The notes under the pieces were generated by a model that saw only the letters and a list, made by a program, of their open reading frames with translations, was not told where the DNA came from and searched no databases. A stretch of 64,000 nt of DNA. Origin: Stenotrophomonas sepilia (GTDB lineage: Bacteria > Pseudomonadota > Gammaproteobacteria > Xanthomonadales > Xanthomonadaceae). Location of the stretch: NCBI RefSeq assembly GCF_003244875.1, contig NZ_LXXZ01000002.1, positions 53,224 to 117,223 of the forward strand. The letters run 5' to 3'. A program made the position numbers and the translations under genes. Position 1 is the stretch's first letter, and every line of letters begins with the position of its first letter. This document shows, in pieces, positions 18,998 to 27,834 of this stretch.

Positions 18998-19360
18998 TCA
19001 GGCCGGATCGCGTTCGGACCACACCGCCAGTTCGTTGCCACCAGGCTCGACGAACTGGAAACGGCTGCCGCCGGGGAAGGAAAACACCGGCCGCACGATC
19101 TCACCGCCAGCGTCAAGCACCGCCGCTTCGATCGGTGCCAGCTGGTCAGCGTACAGCACCAGCAGCGGGGCACCGGCATCGCTGGCACGCAGCGGCTGGC
19201 CGCGGAAGAAGCCGCCCTGCAGGCGGCCGTCGTCGAACGCGGTGTAGTCGCTGCCATAGTCTACGAACGACCAGCCGAACGCCTTCTCGAAGAAGGCGCG
19301 GCTGGCTGCAGGATCCGTGGAAGCGAATTCAACGTAGTCGATGCGGCGCTCGCGGCTCAT
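18998..19360 (-). CDS. VOC (glyoxalase/bleomycin-resistance) fold protein
   Basis: A 120-residue single vicinal-oxygen-chelate domain, with the repeated beta-alpha-beta-beta-beta pattern opening IDYVEFASTDPAASRAFFEKAFGW and closing with FVEPGGNELAVWS. The ATG at 19360 is chosen because AAGGA lies 7 bases upstream. The substrate is unknown; members include dioxygenases, glyoxalases and binding proteins. It is inserted between fimV (26 bases upstream) and truA, which are usually direct neighbours, and is probably cotranscribed. Confidence 0.85.
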   Translation of the reverse strand: MSRERRIDYVEFASTDPAASRAFFEKAFGWSFVDYGSDYTAFDDGRLQGGFFRGQPLRASDAGAPLLVLYADQLAPIEAAVLDAGGEIVRPVFSFPGGSRFQFVEPGGNELAVWSERDPA

Positions 19361-19386
19361 GACGGGGTCCTTGTCGGCGGGTTCGA

Positions 19387-21414
19387 TCACGGCAGGCGGG
19401 CCAGCAGTTCGCGGGCCTGGGCCTGGCAGTGCAGGTCGCCGCCCTCGGCCACTTCCTGCAGCAACGTACGCGCGGTCTGGGCATCGCCCAGGTCGAGGTA
19501 GGCGATGGCCAGCTCAAGGCGTTCCTGGCCGGCGCGCGGCGCCCAGCCGGCATCGCTGGCCGGCGGCGCAGTACCGTCTTCATGCGCCGCCGCGGCCAGC
19601 GCGTCATGCGGCGCTGCGCCCGAAGCCTCGCCGTCATGGTGCTCGGCCGGCAGGTCGAACACGCCGCGGAACTGCGGCTGCTGTTCGGCGTGCAGCGCGT
19701 AGTCCGGCACTGCCACCTCGCCAGGGGCCGCCTGCGCGAGCGGCTCATCCTGCGCGGCGGCGGCCGGCGCGGAATCCTCCTGCGTGACCACCGGCTCGTC
19801 CCAGCGCGGCAGGTCGGTCACTGCCTCGGGCAGCTCCATCACTTCGTCATCGCGCAGCGTCTGCGCCTGCCAGTCAGCCTGGGCGGCGACGTCGGCGACC
19901 GGTTCGGCAGCCACGTCATCCTGCCCCCCGGTTTCGCTCGCCCAAGCCGGCATCGCCGGCTCCTGGCGGCCCGCTTCGGGCACCACAGACGACCATGAGG
20001 ACTGCTCGGCCAGCGTATCCAGCGCCGCGCCCGCCGGTACCGCAGCGGTCAGGCCGGCGGCATCGTCTTCGTCGCGCAGCGGCGGCAGCGGCGATGGCTT
20101 GCGACGACGCAGCAGCCAGGCTGCACCGGCCGCCAGCAGCAGCACCGGCAGCCCCAGCCAGTACCACGGCGTTGCCGCATCGCGGGTATCCGGTGCCTGC
20201 GCCAGTCGCTGCTGCGCGGCGGCCAGGTCGTTGTCCTTCATCGCGATCAGCGACTGCTGCTGTTCCTTGAGTTTTTCCAGGTCGGCGACGCGCTGCTTCA
20301 GCTCGCCAATCTCGGCATCGCGGGTCGCGATGTCCTCGCGTGCCTGGCGCAGTTGTTCGTTGCCCAGCATGTCACCCTCGCTGCCGGCTCCAGTGCCGGT
20401 GGTTGTGCCCGCGCGCGCGGCGTCGGAAGCCAGCGCCGGAGCGATTTCAAGTCGTGCCCCATTGGCCGCGGCCGGGGAAGAAGCGTTCGTGGTTGCCGCC
20501 GCGGCCACCGGGGCGACGGTACCCGCCGGTTGCGGCACGGTGCGCGCCTGCCGCCACTGCGCGGCGTGCTCGCGCACCAGCGCTGCGGCCTCGGCGGCAT
20601 CGACCGCCGCCAGTGCATCGCTGCCGGGCATGCGCAGTACGGCGCCTTGCTTGAGCAGGTTGACGTTGCCGCGGATGAAGGCCTCCGGGTTGGCCCGCAG
20701 CAGGGCGATCATCGCGCGGTCGCGGCTGACCTGGTTGCCGCGGGCCACCGCGCTGGCGATCTGCGACAGGGTCTGCCCACGCTGGACGATGACGCTGCCA
20801 TCGGCTGCCTGCGCGGCAGCGGGTGCAGCCCCTGCACGCGAGCGAGCCGATGCAGGTGCCGGCGCTGCCGCAGTGGACGGCGCAGGTGCGCTTGCGCTCT
20901 CCGCAGCGGCCGGTGCCGGTGCAACGTCACGGACGATGGTGTTGGAGAGGGTACCGGCCGGCGCGACGATTTCCGGTTCGGCCACCGCCAGTGCGCTGGA
21001 GGGCGCATCAACCAGTGCCGAGTATTCGCGCACCAAGCGGCCCTGGCCCCAGTCGGCCTCGATCAGGAAGCTCAGCGACGGGGTTTCGACCGGCGTCTGC
21101 GAGGTCACCCGCACCACCGCCCTGCCCTGCGCATTGCGGGTCAGTTCGAACTGCAGCTCGCTGACCAGCCCGGCCGGCCGCTGCAGGCCGACGCGTTCGA
21201 AGGTGACCGCAGAGGCCAGCGCGACGCGCAGGTTCTCCAGTTCGGATGGATCGGCCGAGACTACCGGGATTTCGGCCAGCAGGGGCTGGCCCGGCTTGGA
21301 CAGGACACGGATGTCACCCAAGCCCAGGGCAAGCGCCGAACTGCTGGCCAGGGCCAGCAGCGCGGTGGAAAGATAGAGGAGCGGGCGCTTCGCGCCCCTG
21401 GCCCGTTTATTCAT
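19387..21414 (-). CDS. fimV: FimV/HubP family polar protein
   Basis: A 675-residue inner-membrane protein that organises the cell pole and promotes type IV pilus assembly and twitching. In order: signal peptide; FimV N-terminal domain opening LGLGDIRVLSKPGQPL; Ala/Pro-rich linker; periplasmic LysM domain (about 208-260); coiled coil with EQQQSL; one transmembrane helix (about 420-440); acidic cytoplasmic region; and a C-terminal TPR-like FimV motif (LELAIAYLDLGDAQTARTLL). The start is the ATG at 21414 ahead of the signal sequence. Weak conservation of the acidic middle is typical. Confidence 0.93.
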   Translation of the reverse strand: MNKRARGAKRPLLYLSTALLALASSSALALGLGDIRVLSKPGQPLLAEIPVVSADPSELENLRVALASAVTFERVGLQRPAGLVSELQFELTRNAQGRAVVRVTSQTPVETPSLSFLIEADWGQGRLVREYSALVDAPSSALAVAEPEIVAPAGTLSNTIVRDVAPAPAAAESASAPAPSTAAAPAPASARSRAGAAPAAAQAADGSVIVQRGQTLSQIASAVARGNQVSRDRAMIALLRANPEAFIRGNVNLLKQGAVLRMPGSDALAAVDAAEAAALVREHAAQWRQARTVPQPAGTVAPVAAAATTNASSPAAANGARLEIAPALASDAARAGTTTGTGAGSEGDMLGNEQLRQAREDIATRDAEIGELKQRVADLEKLKEQQQSLIAMKDNDLAAAQQRLAQAPDTRDAATPWYWLGLPVLLLAAGAAWLLRRRKPSPLPPLRDEDDAAGLTAAVPAGAALDTLAEQSSWSSVVPEAGRQEPAMPAWASETGGQDDVAAEPVADVAAQADWQAQTLRDDEVMELPEAVTDLPRWDEPVVTQEDSAPAAAAQDEPLAQAAPGEVAVPDYALHAEQQPQFRGVFDLPAEHHDGEASGAAPHDALAAAAHEDGTAPPASDAGWAPRAGQERLELAIAYLDLGDAQTARTLLQEVAEGGDLHCQAQARELLARLP

Positions 21415-21431
21415 GGGCGACACTATAAAGC

Positions 21432-21543
21432 GTGCGGACCGGGGTCCGCACCCACCGAGGGGACCTTCGGTAGCGCCGGCCGCTGGCCAGCAGACACGCA
21501 CGTCCACACATCACGGCAATGCCGGCCAGCGGCCGGCACTACC
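21432..21543. repeat. Hairpin and SMAG repeat pair upstream of fimV
   Basis: A perfect 9-bp hairpin (21432-21440 with 21443-21451) is followed by two inverted SMAG units bounded by GTAG (21470-21473) and its complement (21539-21542), with the GCCGGCC-GGCCGGC core in each. It lies in the asd-fimV gap. Confidence 0.75.
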
Positions 21544-21562
21544 GGTGAGGCAACCGCTGTGA

Positions 21563-22591
21563 TCAGCGCTGCTCGGCGGCGACCAGCTCGGCCAGCTGCA
21601 CGGCGTTCAGGGCAGCGCCCTTGCGCACGTTGTCCGACACGATCCACAGGTTCAGGCCACGCGGGTGCGACAGGTCCTCGCGGATACGGCCGACATACAC
21701 CGCATCGGTCCCCGAAGCATGGGTAACCGGAGTCGGATAGCCACCGGCCTCGTGACGATCCACCACTTCGATGCCCGGCGACTGCTCCAGCAGCGCGCGC
21801 GCTTCAGCGACGGTGACCTTGTCGCGGGTCTCGATCGCCACCGACTCGGAGTGGCCGTAGAACACCGGCACGCGCACCGCGGTCGGGTTCACCAGGATGC
21901 TGTCGTCACCGAGGATCTTGCGGGTCTCCCAGATCAGCTTCATCTCTTCCTTGGTGAAGCCATTGTCCTGGAAGTCATCGATGTGCGGGATCAGGTTGAA
22001 GGCGATCTGCACCGGGAAGCGCTGCGGATCGATCTCCTGGAAGCTGAGCAACTGGCCGGTCTGCTTGCCCAGTTCCTCCATCGCCGAGCGGCCACCGCCG
22101 GACACCGACTGGTAGGTGGACACATTGATGCGCTCGATACCGTACTTGCGGTGCAGCGGCGCCAGCGCCACCAGCATCTGCATGGTCGAGCAGTTAGGGT
22201 TGGCGATGATGCCGCGCGGACGGTTGGCGACCTGTTCCGGGTTGACCTCGGACACCACCAGCGGCACGTCATCGTCGTAACGGAAGGCCGAGGAGTTGTC
22301 GATCACCACCGCACCGGCGGCGGCGAACTTCGGTGCGTATTCCTTGGACACGCTGCCGCCAGCCGAGAACAGCGCGATCTCGACACCGGTCGGATCGAAG
22401 GTGGCCAGGTCCTGGACCTTGACCTTCTGGCCGTTGAATTCAATCTCGCCACCGGCCGAACGCTCGGAGGCGAGGACGCTCAGGGTGCCGACCGGGAAAT
22501 CACGCTCGGCCAGGATCGACAACATGGTCTCGCCAACGGCGCCGGTGGCACCGACGACGGCGACGTGGAAACTGCGCTGTGCATTGCTCAT
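21563..22591 (-). CDS. asd: Aspartate-semialdehyde dehydrogenase
   Basis: Asd reduces aspartyl phosphate to aspartate semialdehyde, at the branch leading to lysine, diaminopimelate, methionine and threonine. The 342-residue protein has the NADP-binding VVGATGAVGETML near residue 11 and the catalytic cysteine in NPNCST near residue 134. The second active-site region is visible as RVPVFYGHS. It stands between the 2-hydroxyacid dehydrogenase gene and fimV on the same strand, with an SMAG pair in the downstream gap. Confidence 0.97.
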   Translation of the reverse strand: MSNAQRSFHVAVVGATGAVGETMLSILAERDFPVGTLSVLASERSAGGEIEFNGQKVKVQDLATFDPTGVEIALFSAGGSVSKEYAPKFAAAGAVVIDNSSAFRYDDDVPLVVSEVNPEQVANRPRGIIANPNCSTMQMLVALAPLHRKYGIERINVSTYQSVSGGGRSAMEELGKQTGQLLSFQEIDPQRFPVQIAFNLIPHIDDFQDNGFTKEEMKLIWETRKILGDDSILVNPTAVRVPVFYGHSESVAIETRDKVTVAEARALLEQSPGIEVVDRHEAGGYPTPVTHASGTDAVYVGRIREDLSHPRGLNLWIVSDNVRKGAALNAVQLAELVAAEQR

Positions 22592-22646
22592 GGGGAACTC
22601 TCACGAAAACGGGAATGGGGGAAAACACGCACGACAGCTGGGTTCG

Positions 22647-22681
22647 GGGAACCTCCTCAAGCGGGGCGCGCGGAGGTTCCC
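22647..22681. repeat. 10-bp inverted repeat at the 3' end of the dehydrogenase gene
   Basis: The arms 22647-22656 and 22672-22681 pair perfectly. The right arm ends on the stop codon of the 2-hydroxyacid dehydrogenase. No T-run follows on the minus strand, so a classic terminator is unlikely; it could be an mRNA-stabilising or processing hairpin. Confidence 0.6.
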
Positions 22682-23718
22682 TATCGTTTCCCGGTTTTTT
22701 TGCCCAGCATCACGCGCGCGGCCATCGCCGCGTCAGCGTTGATCGAGCTCGGCATGCGCGACGGGCCGCCGTCCAGGCCGAGCCCGGCAGCCAGATTATC
22801 CACGGCCAGCTGTACCATCGCCGTGCGCGTGGCCAGCGAGGCGCTGCCGATATGCGGCGTGAGCACCACGTTGCGCAGCGCCAGCAGCTCCGGGCGCACC
22901 TTCGGCTCGCCCTCGTACACATCCAGGCCAGCGGCCGCCAGGTGGCCGTTGGCCAGTGCGTCGGCCAGCGCCAGTTCGTCGACGATGCCGCCGCGGGCGA
23001 TGTTCACCAGGGTTGCCGTCGGCTTCATCTTCGCCAGCGCAGCTGCGTCGATGATGTGATGCGAGGCCGGCGTGTAGGGCAGCACCGTTACCAGATGGTC
23101 GGACTGTGCCAGCAGTGTATCCAGGTCCACGTAGGTCGCGCGGAGCGACGCCTCGGTGTCGGCCGGCAACCGTGAACGGTTGTGGTACAGCACCTTCATG
23201 CCGAAACCGTGCGCGCCGCGGCGGGCGATGCCCTGGCCGATGCGGCCCATGCCAAGGATGCCCAGCGTGCTGCCATGGACATCCGCGCCCAGCATGGTCT
23301 GGAACGACCACTGCTGCCACTGCCCGTCACGCAGCCAGCGCTCGGACTCGGTGATCCGGCGCGCGGTTGCCATCAGCAGCGCGAAACCGAGATCGGCGGT
23401 GGTTTCGGTCAACACGTCCGGCGTGTTGCTGGCCAGGATGCCGGCCGCGCTGAGCGCGTCGACATCCAGGTTGTTGTAGCCGACGCCGACATTGGCGATC
23501 ACCTGCAGCTGGGTGGCATCGGCCACCTGCGCCGCACCGATGCGCTCGTTGAGGGTGATGATCGCGCCGTCGGCGCTGGCCAGCTGTGCGGCGATCTGGT
23601 CCGGCGACCAGGCGGTGACGGTGTCGGTGCTGCGCAGCTGCACGCGATCGCGCAGCGGCGCGATGGCCGCCTCGATCAGCGGCTGGCTCACCCACACGGT
23701 CGGCCGCGTGTCAGCCAT
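22681..23718 (-). CDS. D-isomer-specific 2-hydroxyacid dehydrogenase (glyoxylate/hydroxypyruvate reductase type)
   Basis: A 345-residue NAD(P)-dependent reductase of 2-keto acids. The Rossmann motif [15 protein letters not shown] is followed by the catalytic triad: Arg in [10 protein letters not shown], Glu in DVYEGEP and His in TPHIGSAS. The sequence is closest in feel to GhrB-type glyoxylate/hydroxypyruvate reductases, though the physiological substrate is uncertain. The ATG at 23718 overlaps the aroC stop by 8 bases; an extension to 23757 is discarded. It is probably cotranscribed with prmB-aroC. Confidence 0.9.
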   Translation of the reverse strand: MADTRPTVWVSQPLIEAAIAPLRDRVQLRSTDTVTAWSPDQIAAQLASADGAIITLNERIGAAQVADATQLQVIANVGVGYNNLDVDALSAAGILASNTPDVLTETTADLGFALLMATARRITESERWLRDGQWQQWSFQTMLGADVHGSTLGILGMGRIGQGIARRGAHGFGMKVLYHNRSRLPADTEASLRATYVDLDTLLAQSDHLVTVLPYTPASHHIIDAAALAKMKPTATLVNIARGGIVDELALADALANGHLAAAGLDVYEGEPKVRPELLALRNVVLTPHIGSASLATRTAMVQLAVDNLAAGLGLDGGPSRMPSSINADAAMAARVMLGKKTGKR

Positions 23719-24814
23719 CGATCTGCCCGGGAATGCGCGGGGTGATCGTGCCGACATCGCCGCACTGCGCGCGATGACGCAGCGCCTGATCCATCAGCAC
23801 CAGCGCCACCATCGCTTCGGCGATGGGCGTGGCGCGGATGCCGACGCAGGGATCGTGGCGGCCGGTGGTGACCACCTCGACCACGTTGCCGTCCGTATCC
23901 AGCGACGGGCCCCGCAGGCGCAGGCTGGACGTCGGCTTCAGGGCGATCGACGCAACGACCGGCTGGCCGGTGGAGATGCCACCGAGGATGCCGCCGGCAT
24001 GGTTGCTGGCGAAGCCCTGCGGGGTCAGCAGGTCGCGGTGTTCAGTGCCCTTCTGCGCGGCGCTGGCGAATCCGTCGCCGATCTCCACGCCCTTCACCGC
24101 ATTGATGCTCATCAGCGCAGCGGCCAGTTCGCCATCAAGCTTGCCGTAGATCGGCTCACCCCAGCCCGGCGGCACGTTGTCGGCGACCACGTCCACGCGC
24201 GCACCGACCGAATCACCGGACTTGCGCAGCGCATCCATGTACGCCTCGAGTTCCGGCACCTGTGCGGCGTGCGGCCAGAAGAACGGATTGTCTTCCACCG
24301 CCGACCAGTCGAAACCGGCCGGGGTGATGTCGCCCAGCTGCGACAGGTAGCCACGCACGGTGACGCCGAAACGCTCGGCCAGCCACTTCTTGGCGACCAC
24401 GCCAGCGGCCACGCGCATGGTGGTCTCGCGTGCCGAGGAACGGCCACCGCCACGCGGATCGCGGATGCCGTACTTGTGCCAGTAACTGTAGTCGGCATGG
24501 CCCGGGCGGAACTGCTGGCCGATATTGGCGTAATCCTTGCTGCGCTGGTCGGTGTTACGGATCAGCAGCGCGATCGGGGTGCCGGTGGTCAAGCCCTCGT
24601 ATACGCCGGACAGGATCTCGACCTCGTCGGCCTCGCGCCGCGCGGAAGTGTGCCGGCTCTTGCCGGTCGCACGGCGCTGCAGGTCGTGGGCGAATTCGGC
24701 CGCGTCCAGCGCCAGCCCCGGAGGGCAACCATCGATCACGCAGCCGATGGCCGGCCCGTGCGACTCGCCGAACGTGGTGACGGTGAACAGCTTGCCGAAC
24801 GAATTGGAGCTCAC
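23711..24814 (-). CDS. aroC: Chorismate synthase
   Basis: AroC makes chorismate from EPSP using reduced FMN, the last common step to aromatic amino acids. The 367-residue protein has the three family signatures: GESHG near the N-terminus, [16 protein letters not shown] in the middle and [15 protein letters not shown] near the end. The start is a GTG at 24814 that overlaps the prmB stop (GTGA). The family-typical [18 protein letters not shown] follows directly, which supports this start over one at 24871. Confidence 0.97.
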   Translation of the reverse strand: MSSNSFGKLFTVTTFGESHGPAIGCVIDGCPPGLALDAAEFAHDLQRRATGKSRHTSARREADEVEILSGVYEGLTTGTPIALLIRNTDQRSKDYANIGQQFRPGHADYSYWHKYGIRDPRGGGRSSARETTMRVAAGVVAKKWLAERFGVTVRGYLSQLGDITPAGFDWSAVEDNPFFWPHAAQVPELEAYMDALRKSGDSVGARVDVVADNVPPGWGEPIYGKLDGELAAALMSINAVKGVEIGDGFASAAQKGTEHRDLLTPQGFASNHAGGILGGISTGQPVVASIALKPTSSLRLRGPSLDTDGNVVEVVTTGRHDPCVGIRATPIAEAMVALVLMDQALRHRAQCGDVGTITPRIPGQIDG

Positions 24815-25740
24815 GGGCGCTGCGCCGCCAGTTCGGTGATGCGTGCGCTGTGGGCGATCAGCTCGCGGCATTCGACCGCAAAGATGCCCATCTGGCCAAC
24901 CTTGAACTCGATCCAGGAAAAATCGACTTCCGGCAGCAGCTTGACCAGATGCTGTTCGGACTCACCCACTTCACAGATCAGCAGACCGTCTTCGCTCAGG
25001 TGCAGCGGGGCGTCGCGCAGGATCTTCAGCACCAGGTCCAGGCCATCGTCACCGGCACGCAGGCCCATTTCCGGCTCGTAGGAATATTCCTGCGGCAGGG
25101 CATCAGTCTCGTCGTTGGTGACGTACGGCGGGTTGGTGACGATCAGGTCGTAGTGGCGGCCGGTCAGGCCATTGAACAGGTCCGACTTGATCAGGGTGAC
25201 GTTGTGCGCCTGCAGGCGCTCCTTGTTCTCCTCGGCCAGCGACAGTGCGTCGTCACTCAGGTCGACGCCGTCCACTTCCCAGTTCGGGTAGTAGTGGCCC
25301 ATGGCGATGGCGATGCAGCCCGAACCGGTGCAAAGATCCAGCGCGCGGCTGACATCGCGGCCGGCCAGCCACGGTTCGAAACCACATTCGATCAGTTCGG
25401 CGATCGGCGAGCGCGGCACCAGCGCGCGCGTGTCACTCTTGAAGCTCAGGCCGGCGAACCAGGCCTCACCGGTCAGGTACGCAGCGGGGATGCGTTCGTC
25501 GATGCGACGCTGGAACAGTTCCAGCACGCGCAGCTTTTCGGCCTGCAGCAGGCGTGCCTGGCCGTAGGCCGGGCCGAGGTCGTGCGGCAGGTGCAGGCTG
25601 TGCAGCACCAGTTGGGTGGCCTCGTCCAGCGCATTGTCGTAGCTGTGCCCGAAGGTCAGCCCGGCTTCGTTGAAACGGCTGGTGCCGTAGCGGATCAGAT
25701 CGATGATCGTGTGGAGTTCGGCGGCCGTTTCAGCGGTCAT
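24811..25740 (-). CDS. prmB: Ribosomal protein uL3 N5-glutamine methyltransferase
   Basis: A SAM-dependent methyltransferase (309 residues) that modifies a glutamine of ribosomal protein L3. The SAM-binding motif is [14 protein letters not shown] near residue 138 and the glutamine-methylating NPPY motif is near residue 204. A helical N-terminal domain ([16 protein letters not shown]) is typical of PrmB rather than PrmC. The ATG at 25740 is the first with the family N-terminus. prmB-aroC adjacency is conserved in many gammaproteobacteria, and the stop is shared with the aroC start. Confidence 0.95.
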   Translation of the reverse strand: MTAETAAELHTIIDLIRYGTSRFNEAGLTFGHSYDNALDEATQLVLHSLHLPHDLGPAYGQARLLQAEKLRVLELFQRRIDERIPAAYLTGEAWFAGLSFKSDTRALVPRSPIAELIECGFEPWLAGRDVSRALDLCTGSGCIAIAMGHYYPNWEVDGVDLSDDALSLAEENKERLQAHNVTLIKSDLFNGLTGRHYDLIVTNPPYVTNDETDALPQEYSYEPEMGLRAGDDGLDLVLKILRDAPLHLSEDGLLICEVGESEQHLVKLLPEVDFSWIEFKVGQMGIFAVECRELIAHSARITELAAQRP

Positions 25741-25862
25741 GGCGGTACTGCGGGCAAAGTGGCCCCCGATTATAGGGGCTGGCGCCCGCGGCGGCATCCG
25801 TTGCGGCGGAAACGATCGGGCCGCAGCCGGTATGATGGAGCCCATTTCGCGCGGGAGCCCCC

Positions 25863-26513
25863 ATGTTCAATCGCAACGCCGGCATCATCCTGCTGATCGC
25901 CCTGGCCGCGGGGCTCGGCCTGCTCGCCGCCCAGCAGGTGTTCGCGCCGAAGCCGCCGGCCAACGCCCCGGCCACCGAAGCGATCACCCTGTACCCGCAG
26001 CCGCGTGAACTGCCCGACTTCAACCTGGCCCAGTCCGACGGCACCCGCCTGATCCCGGGCGAACTGAAGGGCCACTGGACCCTGGTGTTCCTGGGTTTCA
26101 CCTTCTGCCCGGACGTCTGCCCGACCACCCTGGCCGAGCTGGCCGGCGCACAGAACCAGTGGGAAGCCCTGCCCGACAGCCTGCGCCCACGCGTGCTGTT
26201 CATCTCGGTCGACCCGGACCGCGACAGCGCCACCCGCCTTGGCGAGTACGTGCACGGCTTCCACAAGGACACCCTGGCCGCCACCGCCGATATCCCCTCG
26301 CTGGAGCGCTTCGCCACCTCGCTGGGGTTCGTGTTCCAGAAAGTGCCGGGCAAGCATTTCGACGAAAACCCCGAGGATTACACCGTCGAGCATTCGGCCA
26401 GCCTGGCCGTGCTCGACCCGCAGGGCCGCCTTGCCGGCCTGGTGCGCCCCCCGTTCAATGCGCCGGCGATCGCCCGCGACCTGCACAAGCTGACCGAGAA
26501 AACCGCCCCATGA
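25863..26513 (+). CDS. SCO family copper-binding thioredoxin-fold protein
   Basis: A 216-residue membrane-anchored protein related to SCO1/SenC, which delivers copper to the CuA site of cytochrome c oxidase or acts as a thiol-disulfide reductase. An N-terminal hydrophobic anchor (residues 6-24) leads to a periplasmic thioredoxin fold. It carries the copper ligands CPDVC near residue 83 and the distal His in YTVEHSASL. It overlaps psd by 3 bases (ATGA) and is divergent from prmB. Confidence 0.92.
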   Translation: MFNRNAGIILLIALAAGLGLLAAQQVFAPKPPANAPATEAITLYPQPRELPDFNLAQSDGTRLIPGELKGHWTLVFLGFTFCPDVCPTTLAELAGAQNQWEALPDSLRPRVLFISVDPDRDSATRLGEYVHGFHKDTLAATADIPSLERFATSLGFVFQKVPGKHFDENPEDYTVEHSASLAVLDPQGRLAGLVRPPFNAPAIARDLHKLTEKTAP

Positions 26514-27352
26514 GCCTCACCACCGCCCTGACGTACGCCCTGCCCCATCGCCTGCTGTCCTCGATGGCACGCTCGCTGGCGTACTCGGACGATCCGCGCG
26601 TGTCGCGCTGGCTGATCGACACCGTCACCCGCAAGTTCAACGTCAATCTGGACGAAGCGGCCAACCCGGACCCGCGCAGCTACGCAACCTTCAACCAGTT
26701 CTTCACCCGCGCGCTGAAGCCGGGCGCGCGCGTGGCCGATGCCGATCCGCGCAGCCTGGTGATGCCGGCCGACGGCCGCATCAGCCAGCTGGGGAAGATC
26801 GAGGCCGGCCGCATCTTCCAGGCCAAGGGCCAGTCATTCACCGCCGCCGAGCTGCTGGGCAGCGACGAGGACGCCAAGCCGTACAACGATGGCCTGTACG
26901 CCACCGTGTACCTGTCGCCGCGCGACTACCACCGCGTGCACATGCCGTGGACCGGCACCCTGCGTGAAACCGTGCACGTGCCAGGACGCCTGTTCAGTGT
27001 CGGTCCTGCGGCCGTCAACGGCGTACCGCGCCTGTTCGCACGCAACGAGCGCCTGGTCTGCCACTTCGACACCAGCTTCGGCCCGATGGTCAGCGTGATG
27101 GTCGGCGCGCTGCTGGTGTCCGGCGTGGAAACCGTGTGGAGCGGCGAGGAGATCCCGGCCTACGGCGATCGCATCACCCGCAAGGACTACCGCGGCCAAG
27201 GCATCAAGCTGGAGCGTTTCGCCGAGATGGCACGCTTCAATTACGGCTCGACCGTGGTGGTGCTGCTGCCGCCGGGCGTGGCCGAGTTCGCACCGCAGCT
27301 GGGCGCCGAAAGCCCGGTGCAGCTGGGCCAGGCCCTGGCAAAGCTGCGCTGA
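26510..27352 (+). CDS. psd: Phosphatidylserine decarboxylase
   Basis: Psd makes phosphatidylethanolamine at the inner membrane. The 280-residue proenzyme contains the self-cleavage triplet GST (in [10 protein letters not shown], near residue 245), whose serine becomes the pyruvoyl cofactor of the alpha chain. HRVHMPWTG contributes conserved histidines. The ATG at 26510 overlaps the SCO stop. The first in-frame start would lie deep in the SCO gene and is rejected. It ends one base before a palindromic repeat that can terminate transcription. Confidence 0.96.
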   Translation: MSLTTALTYALPHRLLSSMARSLAYSDDPRVSRWLIDTVTRKFNVNLDEAANPDPRSYATFNQFFTRALKPGARVADADPRSLVMPADGRISQLGKIEAGRIFQAKGQSFTAAELLGSDEDAKPYNDGLYATVYLSPRDYHRVHMPWTGTLRETVHVPGRLFSVGPAAVNGVPRLFARNERLVCHFDTSFGPMVSVMVGALLVSGVETVWSGEEIPAYGDRITRKDYRGQGIKLERFAEMARFNYGSTVVVLLPPGVAEFAPQLGAESPVQLGQALAKLR

Positions 27353-27353
27353 C

Positions 27354-27419
27354 AAAAAGGGGACGGAGAGGATTAAGTCGTTTATGCATAAACGACTTAA
27401 TCCCCTCCGTCCCCTTTTT
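27354..27419. repeat. 27-base-arm palindromic repeat, copy 2
   Basis: Arms 27354-27380 and 27393-27419 flank a 12-base loop that is itself palindromic (TTTATGCATAAA). The arm core GGGGACGGAG and AATCCCCTCCGTCCCC match copy 1 and copy 3, with one arm mismatch. It lies between the convergent psd and rraB genes. Confidence 0.9.
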
Positions 27420-27428
27420 CCACAACGG

Positions 27429-27453
27429 AATGCCGGCCAGCGGCCGGCACTAC
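27429..27453 (-). repeat. Single SMAG repeat
   Basis: A GCCGGCC-AGC-GGCCGGC stem-loop followed by CTAC (the complement of GTAG). It is the same core as at 3.5 and 21.5 kb, here as a single unit immediately beside the longer palindrome. Confidence 0.75.
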
Positions 27454-27463
27454 CGGTCGCGCG

Positions 27464-27811
27464 TTACTGCAGGACCGGGGCCGGTCCGACGTCCAGGCCG
27501 TCGTAGTCTTCCACGCCGTGCTCCGCGGCCAGCGCCGCGAATTCCTGGTTGCGGCGGTCCAGCGAGGCTTCGTCGTGGATTTCCACGCGCTCCACGTGCA
27601 GCACGTGGAACGGCGCGTCGCCCTCTTCCGGTTCCTGCTCGAAGAGTTCCACGAAGGTGTAGCCCTGTGCCTGCAGGTGCTGGGCCAGCGCCTGCAGCGG
27701 CTCGGCAGTGGAGTGCACGAAGAAGTACCCCCACAGCAACGGGCCGGTGATGTCCCAGTCGGTGTTTTCGCGGAGGTTGGCGAACAGGTTGCGGGTGGCT
27801 TCGAGGTCCAT
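27464..27811 (-). CDS. rraB: Regulator of RNase E activity, RraB family
   Basis: A 115-residue acidic protein. RraB binds the C-terminal scaffold of RNase E and modulates degradosome composition and mRNA decay in the cytoplasm. The family pattern is visible as a leading helix with NLRENTDWDI, the WGYFFVHSTAEPLQALAQHLQAQGY segment, and an acidic middle near EPEEGD. The ATG at 27811 is chosen by the conserved N-terminus. It lies 23 bases after the transglycosylase on the same strand. Confidence 0.8.
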   Translation of the reverse strand: MDLEATRNLFANLRENTDWDITGPLLWGYFFVHSTAEPLQALAQHLQAQGYTFVELFEQEPEEGDAPFHVLHVERVEIHDEASLDRRNQEFAALAAEHGVEDYDGLDVGPAPVLQ

Positions 27812-27834
27812 ACGGATTCCAGTGGTCTTGGGAA

